NCBI GenBank assembly: GCA_000381625.1
Contig: KB906767.1
Span: forward strand, 1,714,629-1,778,628
Direction of reading: 5' to 3'
Source: Bryobacterales bacterium KBS 96
Lineage (GTDB): Bacteria > Acidobacteriota > Terriglobia > Bryobacterales > Bryobacteraceae
Length of the DNA: 64,000 bases
Shown here: positions 27,402-37,099 of the stretch, piece by piece
Layout: every line of letters begins with the position of its first letter
Position numbering within the stretch: position 1 is the stretch's first letter
Notes under the pieces: generated by a model
Databases searched by the model: none
What the model saw: the letters and a program-made list of their open reading frames with translations, nothing else
What the model was told of the DNA's origin: nothing
Program-made: the position numbers and the translations under genes

Positions 27402-28334
27402 TTAGCCAGCGCCCTGGCTCAATCCATACGCAATAGTCGCATTCCGCCAGAAATACTTCTCGCTTGCTGCTCTGCCCTTTGTCGCGAAGTATTCCCGGAC
27501 AATGCCAAGCGCAACGGAATACGGAGCCACGTGGCCGCTCACCGGCCAATTGCTGCCATAGATTAGTCTATCGGGGCCGAAGATTTCCCAGAGATGGTCC
27601 AGCGCCGGCCGGTAATAGTTGATGTCTTCCCGCACTTTGCCGTTCACAACACGTGGCACGTTCGAAACTTTTACATAAACCTGAGACCGCCTCCCAAGCT
27701 CCCGCAAAGCTCTCTCGTACTTATGCCGCATTTGAGCTTCACGCGGCATGTCAATCGGCAGATGATCGATAACAACGCGAAGGGTAGGAACACGAGCGGT
27801 AAGCCGCAGCACGTCCGCGATTAACGCAGGATCGGGATTCGCCGTATCCATTTCCAACCCCGCGCCCGCCATGAACTTGAGATCGGATATGAAATCGGGG
27901 TTCTCGATGTCCGCTCCCAGTTCCCGGCCCCACAGATTGCCGCACCGGATGCCGCGAAAACGCCGGTTCTTCCGAAACCGATTCAAATGCTTGCGGAAAT
28001 CCGGGGCGCCCGGCTGTAAGTCGCCCACGGTACCCACGATGATCGGCTCCCTTTCCGCCAGATCCAGCACCCACTGGTTATCTTCCAACCAGGGGCTTGC
28101 TTCCACTTCGATTACGCCTGTGACTCCTAACGGTTCAGCCATGCGGCGGAATTCGGCGGGGAGGACCGTCCGGTAAAGGAGTTTGTCGTCCTTTGGCGGC
28201 CAAGGGACACCCTGTGGACGGGACGGATCGTAGAAATGAACGTGAGTATCAATGATCTTTGCCGGAGCTTCAGCATCCGCCCCGGATAGGGCAACGGCCG
28301 CGCTTGCTCCGATGAATTCTCTTCGGCTCAGCAT
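27402..28334 (-). CDS. exported amidohydrolase (sugar lactonase-like)
   Basis: 310 residues, amidohydrolase-2 (TIM-barrel) family. A twin-arginine-type signal (LSRREFIGASAAVALSG) precedes the barrel. The metal HxH is in IIDTHVHFYDP, a further His in VVIDHLPID. The usual terminal Asp motif GSDWP reads GSNWPVSG, a variant seen in lactonase-like members. Known relatives include L-fuconolactonase and L-rhamnono-lactonase. In operon context with an SDR, an aldonolactone from a sugar released by the upstream GH38-like protein is a plausible substrate. This is inference. Confidence 0.82.
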   Translation of the reverse strand: MLSRREFIGASAAVALSGADAEAPAKIIDTHVHFYDPSRPQGVPWPPKDDKLLYRTVLPAEFRRMAEPLGVTGVIEVEASPWLEDNQWVLDLAEREPIIVGTVGDLQPGAPDFRKHLNRFRKNRRFRGIRCGNLWGRELGADIENPDFISDLKFMAGAGLEMDTANPDPALIADVLRLTARVPTLRVVIDHLPIDMPREAQMRHKYERALRELGRRSQVYVKVSNVPRVVNGKVREDINYYRPALDHLWEIFGPDRLIYGSNWPVSGHVAPYSVALGIVREYFATKGRAASEKYFWRNATIAYGLSQGAG

Positions 28335-28406
28335 AGGGACGGGCGTTGCGAGTGTATCAGAGGCTCCGCCGATGCCAGGCTAGAACGCCTGCGGGCCGCG
28401 CGCCGA

Positions 28407-31016
28407 TCAGGCGCCAAATGGCGGATGACCTTTCAGCTTCGGATCGTACGCATGCAGCGCCGGAAGCTTATCCTCGGGCACAAACGGATCCCACGCCTTG
28501 ATTGGTTCGGGCGCCGCTAAACTGCCCTTGGTCTCGAAACGCATCGTAACTATCTGCTGCGGCTTAATCGAGAACATGTACTCAGACGCCTTCCGTAAGC
28601 TCGATTTTTTACGACCAGTGAGATCGGTAAATGTGGGGTTGCCATGCGGCAGATTCAGCTTCACCCGGGCCGTTCCAGGCGATCCAACGAACTCCACCAA
28701 TCGCAATTCAATGTGATTTCCTTCGCGCCGCATTGCCTCGACGATGACATTCTCCGATGTTTCAATAAACGACTTCGGCTGTGACACCGCGCGGCCGGGA
28801 ATCACCACCGGCTCACGATTATATTCCCAGGCCATGCGGGGAATCTGTTGCTGCCGCCAATCTTCCGCGCGGGCGACCAGAGAATAGGGAAGGACGTGCT
28901 TTCCTTTCCCGCTTAGCCACGGATTAGGATAGCCCTGATACTTATCTTCGGCATTCAGCAGGTAAATGATTGGAGTCCGGCCATCGATTTCGCGTCCGCT
29001 CAGGCCGCGATCGAACAAGGCCAGCCCTCCGCCGCCGGCTAAGGAATAATCGATCCAGCGTACCGCCGGCACGATGCCTTTGGTCCATCCGTGAAGATCC
29101 GGAATCGGCCTCGTCCATGCGCCATGCGAAAACCCGTATGGAATTCCACGGCGCACTTCCAGCACATCTTCGGCCAGCGGAATCTCTGAAACCACGACCG
29201 TATAGTTCGGGATGTCGTTCAGTTCGGTTTCGAAATCGATTCGCGGATGATCGTGATAGAAACGCATTGTGCGCCGGAGCGTTCCGCCTCCGTAAAATGT
29301 GCCATCCACTTCCACGGTGGTAGCCACAGAGCCTTTCGTGACGCGAATGGTGGACGGCTGATCCGCCGATGTCGCGATCCGCGAACGTCCGGAACGCGGA
29401 GGCATCTGATCGCCCGGTGATTTTGCTTCTTTCGTGGGGCGTTCCGCCACAATGACGTTCGCGGGACCCGCAAGCAATTCGCGCCCGGTAGCTTTCAACT
29501 TCAGGCTGGTGATTGCGCCGTTGGCGCTGTCGATGCGAACTGAATAATGATTTGTGTCAATTGTCTCAGGCAGATCGATTTGTTGTGGCGCAATCGCAGG
29601 CTGGTCCGATAATTTCCAGCCTCCGGCGCTGGCGGCAGGCATCTCGATACGGCACAATGTCAATCCGTCGGGCAGCGCTTCGCTTGCGATCCCGTCCAGC
29701 CCTTTACCGGCCGGCAAACGCAAAGCGACCGGATCGTTGCGCGTCCAGTTGAGCGGATTGAAAAGTCCGACGCCATCGCCTTCGTGAAGCGCCGCTTCTC
29801 CCGCCGCTCTCAGCACGCCGCCGGTTGTTTTATGAATCCATTCAAACCGGTCATTCACATCCCAGGATTTCGGATCGACAAACACCATCCCGCCGGCCGA
29901 TCCCCACAGCGTGTTGCGGTCCATATTGAGGCACATCAGTATCCAGGAATCGTAAAGCGGCTTCACTGGATATTTGTATTCGCCCGTGAGACTTGCGGCT
30001 GTGGCGAGCATTTCGGCGGCCTGCAACGCTTGCTCGTTTCGGCGGTATCGGGTCTTTACCTCCGGATTCTCAATCCAGAAAGCGTCAAAATCGTAAGCGG
30101 TCCCGCCGTGGACAGTCGGGATGTCGATCTTTGCCGACTTGATGCCCGGCGCAACCGAATCGACGTATTTGCTGAGCGTGGAAAACTGGATCTGCCGGTC
30201 CGGCACAGTCTGGTTCCATTGCTTCAAAAGTTCAGTGGGATACTGCTTCACTATCGGAGCGAGCGCATAATCGCCCGATCCTGCCAAGACCAGAATCGGC
30301 GCGTCCTTTGGAGTGATCGCTTCCTTGCTATCGAAAAAACTTTCCAGTTCCGTAAGCTGATTCGAAGTAAGCGGGGCTTTGGTTTCAAAGACGACGCCCG
30401 CTTCGCTGTAATGGCCGGGGCATAGCGTCAATATGCGCGATCCGTCCGGAGACACGGTCCAGTACATCGTTTTGCCTGCCGGGTTCTTACGCGTGTAGAC
30501 CAGCGCTTCCAGCCCAAGACCAGCGGCAATCTGCGCCATCTGGTCGTGCGTGCCACACACGTCGATGTTCCACGAATAGCGCGGCTTAACACCGAAAACC
30601 TGCTGGTACCAGCGCAGTCCCTCCACTCCCAGACGCACGAGCGCCTCACCACCGGAGAGGTTAATGGTGGACTCAAGAAAGTAACCGTTCACCAGTTCGA
30701 CGCGCTTTTCGGCCACGCGGTGCTTCAGCTCCGGAATACGCTCGGGCTGAAAATTCATAATGGCGATGATGTTATTCACCTCGGACATCACAAACTCGTA
30801 GGCGGGATCGTCGCGCACGCGGTCGAGGTGATCGAGGTAGCTGTTGGCGCAATATACACGCTCTTTTGAGAACGTTGTAAGCCACCCGCAACTTGCCGGA
30901 TGAAAATTCGGAACCAGGTAGACCTTGCGTTTAGCGGAGGCTGGCGCGGCGTCAACAAGGCTCATTGAGGAAGCCGTGGCCGCTGCGCCGGCGATGAATT
31001 CGCGTCTGGTCAGCAT
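28407..31016 (-). CDS. GH38-like glycosidase, exported, variant active site
   Basis: 869 residues. A twin-arginine-type signal ([19 protein letters not shown]) leads to an N-terminal GH38-like domain, with the nucleophile segment [12 protein letters not shown] (D152), a middle helical domain, and C-terminal beta-sandwiches (about 460-869). In ordinary GH38 alpha-mannosidases the first motif is HxNDPGW and its His and Asp bind zinc. Here it reads NFHPASCGW (H39, C43), with no Asp, so metal binding or specificity has changed. It is first gene of the minus-strand operon. Substrate: probably a mannoside-like or other alpha-glycan, unproven. Confidence 0.78.
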   Translation of the reverse strand: MLTRREFIAGAAATASSMSLVDAAPASAKRKVYLVPNFHPASCGWLTTFSKERVYCANSYLDHLDRVRDDPAYEFVMSEVNNIIAIMNFQPERIPELKHRVAEKRVELVNGYFLESTINLSGGEALVRLGVEGLRWYQQVFGVKPRYSWNIDVCGTHDQMAQIAAGLGLEALVYTRKNPAGKTMYWTVSPDGSRILTLCPGHYSEAGVVFETKAPLTSNQLTELESFFDSKEAITPKDAPILVLAGSGDYALAPIVKQYPTELLKQWNQTVPDRQIQFSTLSKYVDSVAPGIKSAKIDIPTVHGGTAYDFDAFWIENPEVKTRYRRNEQALQAAEMLATAASLTGEYKYPVKPLYDSWILMCLNMDRNTLWGSAGGMVFVDPKSWDVNDRFEWIHKTTGGVLRAAGEAALHEGDGVGLFNPLNWTRNDPVALRLPAGKGLDGIASEALPDGLTLCRIEMPAASAGGWKLSDQPAIAPQQIDLPETIDTNHYSVRIDSANGAITSLKLKATGRELLAGPANVIVAERPTKEAKSPGDQMPPRSGRSRIATSADQPSTIRVTKGSVATTVEVDGTFYGGGTLRRTMRFYHDHPRIDFETELNDIPNYTVVVSEIPLAEDVLEVRRGIPYGFSHGAWTRPIPDLHGWTKGIVPAVRWIDYSLAGGGGLALFDRGLSGREIDGRTPIIYLLNAEDKYQGYPNPWLSGKGKHVLPYSLVARAEDWRQQQIPRMAWEYNREPVVIPGRAVSQPKSFIETSENVIVEAMRREGNHIELRLVEFVGSPGTARVKLNLPHGNPTFTDLTGRKKSSLRKASEYMFSIKPQQIVTMRFETKGSLAAPEPIKAWDPFVPEDKLPALHAYDPKLKGHPPFGA

Positions 31017-31087
31017 CTTGTCCTTTCGCGCCAGGGTTGCGCCGGATTATTTTATCAGCAAATATAAGATTCAGTAAGAAAACAGCG

Positions 31088-31540
31088 ATGTTTCACGAGC
31101 AGTACTTCGAAGATTACATTTCCGGCGAGCAGCGCAGGACGGGCGGGCGGACGATAACGGAAGCCGACATCGTGATTCACGCCGGACAAACCGGCGATTT
31201 TTATCCGCATCATATGGATGCCGAATGGTGCAGGACGCAGCCGTTCGGCCAGCGCATGGCTCACGGAACTCTGGTGTTCAGCGTCGCGGTGGGGATGACC
31301 GCGGGCGCGATCAATCCGCGCGCCATGTCGTACGGCTACGACAGGCTTCGTTTTGTGAAACCTGTTTTTATCGGCGACACCATCCAAGTGACAGTCACGG
31401 TGAAAGAGAAACGCGACGATCCGAAACGCCCGAATCACGGCATAATCGTGGAGACGTGCCAGGTTCTCAACCAGAGAGACGAGACTGTCCTGGTATGCGA
31501 GCACTTGCTGCTTGTGGAACGAAGGCCGGGCGATTCGTAA
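31088..31540 (+). CDS. MaoC family (hot-dog) dehydratase
   Basis: 150 residues. The hydratase-2 motif is present ([34 protein letters not shown]), with the catalytic Asp/His pair in GDFYPHH, followed by the hot-dog strands [17 protein letters not shown]. MaoC proteins hydrate enoyl-CoAs or dehydrate beta-hydroxyacyl-CoAs. The ATG at 31088 begins the conserved part. It diverges from the GH38-like gene; no CoA ligase or thiolase is nearby to narrow the substrate. Confidence 0.88.
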   Translation: MFHEQYFEDYISGEQRRTGGRTITEADIVIHAGQTGDFYPHHMDAEWCRTQPFGQRMAHGTLVFSVAVGMTAGAINPRAMSYGYDRLRFVKPVFIGDTIQVTVTVKEKRDDPKRPNHGIIVETCQVLNQRDETVLVCEHLLLVERRPGDS

Positions 31541-31601
31541 AGAAACCGGCGCTGCGAGCCGCAAGTTGCCGCTGTTGAAGGCGTAAAGCACCGCTGCATC
31601 C

Positions 31602-31634
31602 CCCTCCCTCACGGTCGGGGTTGGTGCACGCCAA
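31602..31634. repeat. fragment of dispersed repeat in the rpmI upstream gap
   Basis: CTCCCTCACGGTCGGGGTTGGTGCAC matches the arm of the 42.8-kb inverted-repeat element (CTCCCTCACGGTCGCGGTTCGGTGC). It lies in the 310-bp gap 31541-31850. The rest of that gap shows no gene I would support; it should hold the rpmI promoter, and AGGACAGG lies just before the rpmI ATG. Confidence 0.5.
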
Positions 31635-31850
31635 TGAAGGTTTCGTTGTTGAGGGGAGCACGTGCGCCCATGAGCCGCCTATGTTGGAAACCGGGCGATT
31701 TTTATCAATTTGAGTGGCCGCTGCTTTATCGGCTCATCCAGTCAGTCGCCACACCGGGCATATATGCGAACGCTAAGAGCCATATCGGTGTGTTAGACTC
31801 GTCAAAGCATCCTCTCTACAGCAGCCCTGTAGGAATCACCAGGACAGGTT

Positions 31851-32045
31851 ATGCCTAAACTAAAGACACATAAGGGTGCGTCCAAGCGGTTCAAGAAGAC
31901 CGGCACGGGTAAAGTCGTGCGCCGGCATGCATTCGCCCGGCATATCTTGACCTCGAAGTCGCGCTCGCGCAAGCGGAAATTGGGCCGGACCGTGGTCGCG
32001 GACCCAACGAATCAGCCCAGCTTGCACAGCATGCTTCCTTACTAA
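31851..32045 (+). CDS. rpmI: 50S ribosomal protein bL35
   Basis: 64 residues, full length. [27 protein letters not shown] is the unmistakable bL35 N-terminus and the C-terminal SMLPY fits. A clear ribosome-binding site (AGGACAGG) precedes the ATG. It is followed by rplT after 102 bp. In most bacteria infC lies directly upstream; here it does not, and a MaoC gene is the upstream neighbour. Confidence 0.97.
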   Translation: MPKLKTHKGASKRFKKTGTGKVVRRHAFARHILTSKSRSRKRKLGRTVVADPTNQPSLHSMLPY

Positions 32046-32147
32046 ATTTTTCGGAAGCGAAGAGTAGGAGCAGAGCCCGATGCACGTGCCTGCGTCCTCT
32101 CCACGGGCCGGAAGATCCGGTTCGTTTGTATATCGAAAGGAGAAAAC

Positions 32148-32516
32148 GTGCCAAGAGTTAAACGTGGAACAGGACGGCGTGATTACCGCCGGAAAACGCT
32201 TCGCCTTGCCAAAGGCTATTTCCTCACCAAGTCGAAGCTGAATCGAGCCGCCCAGGAGGCGGTGGAGAAAGCGCTCCGTTACGGTTATGTCGGAAGGCGG
32301 CGCAAGAAGCGGGATTTTCGCTCGCTTTGGATTGTTCGCATCAATGCCGCGTGCCGCACGTCCCAAATTTCGTATAGTAAGTTCATTAGCGGTTTGAAAG
32401 GAGCGGGCATCGATCTGAATCGCAAGGTCCTGGCGGACATTGCGGTAAACGACGGACCCGGATTTCAAACTTTGGTGGAAAAGGCGAAAGCCGCGCATCA
32501 AGCGCAACTTCAATAA
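32148..32516 (+). CDS. rplT: 50S ribosomal protein bL20
   Basis: 122 residues, typical length. The basic N-terminal helix [24 protein letters not shown] and the conserved [14 protein letters not shown] are present. bL20 binds 23S rRNA early in assembly and in several bacteria also represses its own operon by binding the mRNA leader. GAAAGGAG lies 5-10 nt before the ATG. It continues into the zapB-like/zapA genes after 22 bp. Confidence 0.97.
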   Translation: MPRVKRGTGRRDYRRKTLRLAKGYFLTKSKLNRAAQEAVEKALRYGYVGRRRKKRDFRSLWIVRINAACRTSQISYSKFISGLKGAGIDLNRKVLADIAVNDGPGFQTLVEKAKAAHQAQLQ

Positions 32517-32538
32517 ACACGGGCTGGTCTAACGCGAC

Positions 32539-32847
32539 ATGGAAACCGTTCACGAGGAAGGCATTGATACACTGGCCAGTCTCGAGCAGCGCGTACAGCG
32601 CGCGGTTGAGCTTCTGACCTCGTTGCGAGGCGAGAATCAAGGGCTCAACGAACAGCTCTCGGCGGCCAGATCGGAACGCGATGAGAGGCAGACAGAGCTG
32701 GATGAGGCTCGCACCCGGCTTTCGTCGGCTGAAGAGCGGCTCAAGGCGCTCTCGGAGGAACTGGACAACTTGCGATCCGAGCGCCAGCAGGTCAAGAATC
32801 GAATCGAAAAGCTGCTTGGCCAAATGGACCTGTTGAGCGCGAGCTAA
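32539..32847 (+). CDS. small coiled-coil protein, ZapB-like
   Basis: 102 residues, almost entirely a heptad coiled coil (LEQRVQRAVELLTSLRGENQGL...LKALSEELDNLRSERQQVKNRIEKLLGQMDLL). The adjacent zapA gene, 23 bp downstream, suggests a ZapB-type cell-division role. Coiled coils align easily by chance, so the name rests mainly on position. ZapB links ZapA at the Z-ring to the terminus region in enterobacteria. Confidence 0.75.
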   Translation: METVHEEGIDTLASLEQRVQRAVELLTSLRGENQGLNEQLSAARSERDERQTELDEARTRLSSAEERLKALSEELDNLRSERQQVKNRIEKLLGQMDLLSAS

Positions 32848-32870
32848 ATGCTTCTGCCCGCTTAAAGACA

Positions 32871-33176
32871 ATGGACGCCACGGACAAATCGAAGCAGCCG
32901 GTGCGCGTCAATATCTTTAACCAGACGTATACGGTTGTGACCTCCGGGGATCCGAACGATACCCTCCAGGTAGCTCATGAGGTTGACGAGCTGATGTCGT
33001 CGATTGCCCGGCGCGCCGGCAACCTCGATTCCACTCGCACCGCCGTTCTCGCTTGCCTTCACCTCGCCGACCGGCTACGCACTATCGAAAATCAGTTCTC
33101 CGCACTGAGAGAGTCCGTCGACTTGAAGACTCGCACGATCACCGACCTGCTGAACCAAGTCATCCCGGAAGACTAG
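32871..33176 (+). CDS. zapA: cell division protein ZapA
   Basis: 101 residues. The ZapA N-terminal domain is clear (VRVNIFNQTYTVVTSGDPNDTLQVAHEVDELMSSIARRAG) followed by the conserved AVLACLHLADRL and a C-terminal coiled coil. ZapA cross-links FtsZ protofilaments. It is last in the rpmI-rplT-coiled coil-zapA run. No 6S RNA-like sequence is visible in the short gap to lptD. Confidence 0.92.
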   Translation: MDATDKSKQPVRVNIFNQTYTVVTSGDPNDTLQVAHEVDELMSSIARRAGNLDSTRTAVLACLHLADRLRTIENQFSALRESVDLKTRTITDLLNQVIPED

Positions 33177-33238
33177 GACCAAACGCAGGCATGTTAGCCC
33201 AAATTCGTACGTAACCACTCCTTGCAGTCGTACTTCGG

Positions 33239-35719
33239 CTAGAAGATGCGGTCCTGATTGCGGAGCGTGCCGAATGAGCCGATATTCGCCACGGCAAACG
33301 ATAACCGGAACTGGTTTTCGTTTCGCAGGCCGAACGAGAATCGCCGGAACTGAACGCTAAATCCGCAGCAGTCGGTATTGTAGGAAACCTGGGTAGTGGC
33401 GTAGTCGAGTTGGCCGCGGATGTAGTCGTAATACGTGCTGAAAGCGCCGTTCCAGCCTTTTCGGAACTCGTTGCCGTAGCCTGCTGTTAACTGGATCTGC
33501 CTGGCTGCCGGCTCGACTACCGGATCTCCGTTGATTTCGCGGTAGCCGACATTGGCGAAATACTGATTCCATCGCGTCGTGACCACGGTGCTATTGGCCG
33601 AAAATCGACTCAGCAAAGGATCGTAATCGGTGCGCCAATCGACGCCCAGGTGGCCGTTGGGATTCAATTGCAGCGACGAAACGACCGGTGAATAATGCCG
33701 CAGTCCGGATATAAAAGCGAAGGGGGTCAAATCCTCGGTTTCCGAAAAGACATTGCGCTGTCCTGGAACCACGGCGCCGCCAAATGTCGGGTCGAAGTAG
33801 CGGTCCTGCAACACTTGCCACGCAAGAATCTCGTTGACGTTGCCCTTGCTGTCTTTGATGTACAGGCGGTTCGTCAGCGAAAACTCAACCTGATTCGTGT
33901 CGGCCAGAATGTCCCCTTCATCAAATCGAATGATGCGGTTGAAATTGTCGACTCCGCCGACATACTTGTAGGAGACGCGAGGCTCAATTACGTGTTTCAT
34001 TCGCTTGCCCAGCCACTTGGGGGCTGGAAACACGCGTTCGAGCGAGGGGAAAATTAAATCGACGTCTGCCTCTCCCGCTTTTCGAAATACCGACGCGCGG
34101 CTTACCTGGCTCGATGCAGCCAATAAGTTGACATTCTGCTGCGGCGCAACCAGGGAATCGCCGTAGTGCGTGGCATCCAGAGAGATGCTGGGCACAAGGC
34201 GAAAGCCTTTGAAGCTGAACGCGGTGGTCACACGGGGCGTTATTCGCTCGCGATTCACGGCATTGCTGGTTTGGAAATCCGGCTCCTGGCGCCGGAGCAG
34301 AGCGGTGCTCGAATCGAAGGAAAACCATAACGGCAGCCAATTATGCGAGATCTGGCGCTGCTTTCCAATGACCTCAAACGACGGAAGCTTTTGGATCGTG
34401 ATGCTGTCGTTCGGCAGCGTACTCTCGTAGAGTTGCTGGCGCTGGAAAGCGATGTTGAACGTGTAGTCCGTGATGTGCTTTTGGAGGTAGCCTATCGAAT
34501 CGGTTTCGTTGTAGATCGCTTCATTGAACGACTGCGTAAAGGCCTGGCGGAACAAGTATGAGCTCAAATAGTTCAAATCGAGCTTGCCCTCCCAACCGTC
34601 CGGCAGCTCCGTTTTTGCGGTGAGATTGAATTCGAGGCCGCCTTGCTTGACGATCGATCCGTCGGGATTCTTTGCGTACGTCCCATTTGGATTAAGCTTT
34701 CCCCTGTCGTTCACTCCGTAGAGCATGAAATTGAAGTCGCTTTTCTGAGAGGGTCTTCCCCGGAAATCCACCGTATGCGCGTAGCCGCGCGATGTGAAAT
34801 CTTGAATGCGGTACGTCGCGTCGTAGCTGCGGTTGATTGCCCAGTAGTAGCCCGCGCCGATCATGAATCCAAATAGAGAACTGTTGCCGATGTTCGGAGT
34901 CAGGAACCCGCTCTGCCGGTCGTTCTTCCCCAACGGACGATAGAAGACCGGTAGAAATAGCATCGGGACGCCTTTCAAAGTAAAAACGGCATTGCGCGCA
35001 ATGGCCCGGTCGTCCGGAATGATATCGAAGACCGGAGCGTGCAACTTCCACCAGGGTTTAGGAACCCGGCAATCGGTCAGGAATCCGTCGTGGATGATAT
35101 AGCGGTCTTTCAGCCGCTCCGCCCACTTCCCCTCGAAATAGAACGGCGTTGTCGTGATCAGGAGCCCGGGGCGAGGCACGATCTTGGTGGGAGAAGTTCC
35201 GCTAACTTGATAAAACTTGCCTTCCTGAGTTTGCAGGTTGTAGACGCCATGGTCCGCTTGAATTTTATCGCCGTTCAGGAAATGCTCAAATTTGAGATGC
35301 CCTCGCGCGACAGCGACATGAGTGCCGCTGTTGTAATCGATCTCGTCCGCTTCAATCGAAAACTGACTCGTGACAATCCTGGCGGGCATGCCCTTAGCGC
35401 TTCGGAGATACTTCCATTGACCCCGCGATTCCTGTGTGTAGGCGTAAAAGCGTGTATCGTTCGGCGCTGGAACGTCGGCGGGAATGGCGGGGGATGCGCA
35501 GATGATAACCGGAACCGCCACGAACAAAAGGCAAAATAAGCAAAAAAACAAAAAATAGCTAAAATGTTCGTGACAAACGCCGACAATTCTGCTAGATACA
35601 GAAGTTGGGATTGTGTCTGAAACGGCGGACGGGTTCAACCGTAAACCGTAGCATGACCGGAGTTGAACCCGCAAGGTTTCCGAACTCGATGGCGGAAAGA
35701 TTTTAAGAGAAGAGATCAC
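33239..35719 (-). CDS. lptD: LPS-assembly protein LptD (5' end unresolved)
   Basis: Outer-membrane LPS translocon. The N-terminal OstA-like domain starts near MPARIVTSQFSIEADEIDYNSG and GDKIQADHGVYNLQTQEGKFYQVSG. The LptD barrel follows (SGFLTPNIGNSSLFGFMIGAGYYWAINRSYDATYRIQDF) and extends to the C-terminus. The frame stays open to GTG 35719, which would abut the divergent RDD gene with no promoter room, so that start is doubtful. No good in-frame ATG with a signal exists. An alternative signal-like start (TTG 35586) is in another frame, separated by T6-T7 tracts at 35541-35555. An internal TTG at 35551 is also possible. Confidence 0.85.
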   Translation of the reverse strand: MISSLKIFPPSSSETLRVQLRSCYGLRLNPSAVSDTIPTSVSSRIVGVCHEHFSYFLFFCLFCLLFVAVPVIICASPAIPADVPAPNDTRFYAYTQESRGQWKYLRSAKGMPARIVTSQFSIEADEIDYNSGTHVAVARGHLKFEHFLNGDKIQADHGVYNLQTQEGKFYQVSGTSPTKIVPRPGLLITTTPFYFEGKWAERLKDRYIIHDGFLTDCRVPKPWWKLHAPVFDIIPDDRAIARNAVFTLKGVPMLFLPVFYRPLGKNDRQSGFLTPNIGNSSLFGFMIGAGYYWAINRSYDATYRIQDFTSRGYAHTVDFRGRPSQKSDFNFMLYGVNDRGKLNPNGTYAKNPDGSIVKQGGLEFNLTAKTELPDGWEGKLDLNYLSSYLFRQAFTQSFNEAIYNETDSIGYLQKHITDYTFNIAFQRQQLYESTLPNDSITIQKLPSFEVIGKQRQISHNWLPLWFSFDSSTALLRRQEPDFQTSNAVNRERITPRVTTAFSFKGFRLVPSISLDATHYGDSLVAPQQNVNLLAASSQVSRASVFRKAGEADVDLIFPSLERVFPAPKWLGKRMKHVIEPRVSYKYVGGVDNFNRIIRFDEGDILADTNQVEFSLTNRLYIKDSKGNVNEILAWQVLQDRYFDPTFGGAVVPGQRNVFSETEDLTPFAFISGLRHYSPVVSSLQLNPNGHLGVDWRTDYDPLLSRFSANSTVVTTRWNQYFANVGYREINGDPVVEPAARQIQLTAGYGNEFRKGWNGAFSTYYDYIRGQLDYATTQVSYNTDCCGFSVQFRRFSFGLRNENQFRLSFAVANIGSFGTLRNQDRIF

Positions 35720-35720
35720 G

Positions 35721-36584
35721 ATGACTTGTCAGGCGTGTCAGACCTGGAACTTAGACGACGAGCACCGGTGCCGGCGTTGCGGAAGACGTTTGCGGACGAC
35801 ACCGACGCGACTGCCGCGCGATTCCTATCCGATTGCGGCGACCGCGCTCGCCTATCGCCACGAAGAATTGTTGGAGCCGCAAGAGGCGGAGCAACAGCCC
35901 GTAGCCACAAGCGCCGAGAATGAATCGCAACAGGCGCTATTCGTCAGCCCGCAGGAACCGCGGGTGATCCCCTTCGACCAGTTCACGTCGCCGGCCGAGC
36001 GCGAATCGATCCGGGCCAGAGCGGCGCTGATCCCGCGGCTATCGCCAGTCAGAACAGGAAAAGTTGAGGTATCGCACCGAAAAAAGCGGCGGAGTGGGCA
36101 TCAGCAGGAGCTCGATTTTTTGGGCAAGGCCGACGTCATTGCGACGCCCAGGTCAACCATTGAGTGCTCCGCTCCGGTTGCGCCGCCCGCCCTTCGTCTC
36201 ACTGCCGCGACGGTCGATGGCCTTATCGTTTTGCTTGGGAGCGTGCTCTTCCTGGGCGTTTTCCGCCTCGCAACCGGAGCGCTGCCGCTCGATCGCCAGG
36301 CATTCATCGCCTATGCCGTGGGCGTGTTCTGCATAGCCGTTAGTTACAAACTGGTGTGGTGTTTCGCGAACCAGGACAGCTTCGGGATGGTGGCCGTACG
36401 GTTACGGCTGATCGATCTCGATGGCAATATTCCAAACCCCCAACGGCGCCTCTGGCGAGCGGCTGGCAGTTTTCTCAGCTTGGGCGCGGCAGGACTGGGT
36501 TTGATCTGGACCTTCGCGGATCCCGACGGATTGGCTTGGCACGACCAGATCTCCGGAACGTTCCCCACCTTCATTGAGGAGTGA
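35721..36584 (+). CDS. RDD family membrane protein with N-terminal zinc ribbon
   Basis: 287 residues. Residues 1-25 hold a zinc-ribbon pair (CQAC...CRRC), followed by a long disordered, charged linker (about 40-140) and an RDD domain. The RDD domain has the arginine-bearing first helix ALRLTAATVDGLIVLLGSVLFLGVF, a second helix about 190-215, and the terminal AWHDQISGTF. RDD proteins are membrane proteins of mostly unknown function, sometimes linked to transport or ion homeostasis. A role cannot be assigned from neighbours. Confidence 0.85.
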   Translation: MTCQACQTWNLDDEHRCRRCGRRLRTTPTRLPRDSYPIAATALAYRHEELLEPQEAEQQPVATSAENESQQALFVSPQEPRVIPFDQFTSPAERESIRARAALIPRLSPVRTGKVEVSHRKKRRSGHQQELDFLGKADVIATPRSTIECSAPVAPPALRLTAATVDGLIVLLGSVLFLGVFRLATGALPLDRQAFIAYAVGVFCIAVSYKLVWCFANQDSFGMVAVRLRLIDLDGNIPNPQRRLWRAAGSFLSLGAAGLGLIWTFADPDGLAWHDQISGTFPTFIEE

Positions 36585-36608
36585 TCAATTCCTTGCGGCG
36601 CCCCGCAG

Positions 36609-36977
36609 CTAAGCGGTTGTGGTGTTGCTTACCGGGATTAGCACAGCCGACATCGATCCCTTTGATTTAGGCATCCGCGGGTCCGCTCCGTAGGATTGAA
36701 TCTGATCCCGGGCAAACTCCGCCTGTGGTAACTCGCAGGTGATCACTATCGTCTGACCCGTCGTATCTACCTCGACAGCATGCTCAAAAGCAAACTGCTC
36801 GGAGTAGAGAAACAATTTCTGAAGCATTTCGACCACGTAATCGTAAGTGTGGTCGTCATCATCCAGCAGGACCACGTGGTACAGAGGCGATTGGTTCTCA
36901 TGCTCTGATTGGCCGGTTTCCGGTATTACGGCAGGACTGGCAGTGACATTTTGCACGGACGTTGTCAGAACTTCCAT
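36609..36977 (-). CDS. clpS: ATP-dependent Clp protease adaptor ClpS
   Basis: 122 residues. After a disordered N-terminal tail (needed in known ClpS for delivery), the core starts at YHVVLLDDDDHTYDYVVEMLQKLF, the ClpS motif that binds N-degrons and the ClpA/ClpC N-domain. The usual NDD is replaced by DDDD. The end matches the family (AEFARDQIQSYGADPRM). It is a single gene convergent with the RDD gene; no clpA/clpC is in the window. Confidence 0.9.
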   Translation of the reverse strand: MEVLTTSVQNVTASPAVIPETGQSEHENQSPLYHVVLLDDDDHTYDYVVEMLQKLFLYSEQFAFEHAVEVDTTGQTIVITCELPQAEFARDQIQSYGADPRMPKSKGSMSAVLIPVSNTTTA

Positions 36978-37099
36978 TGGACCATCCCCGGCTCGTCAGG
37001 CGCAACGCTTGGCCTGAAGGAACGTTCCCGTTGGGCGCTCAGTTTGAAAAATGGTCCAGCTTGTAAGATTATGAATGAGTTTTAACGCCGCGCGCAGAA

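Noticed and set aside
31634-31858. A 74-residue plus-strand frame before rpmI, possibly an infC remnant
   Set aside because: No similarity to IF3, overlaps the rpmI start and includes a dispersed repeat fragment.
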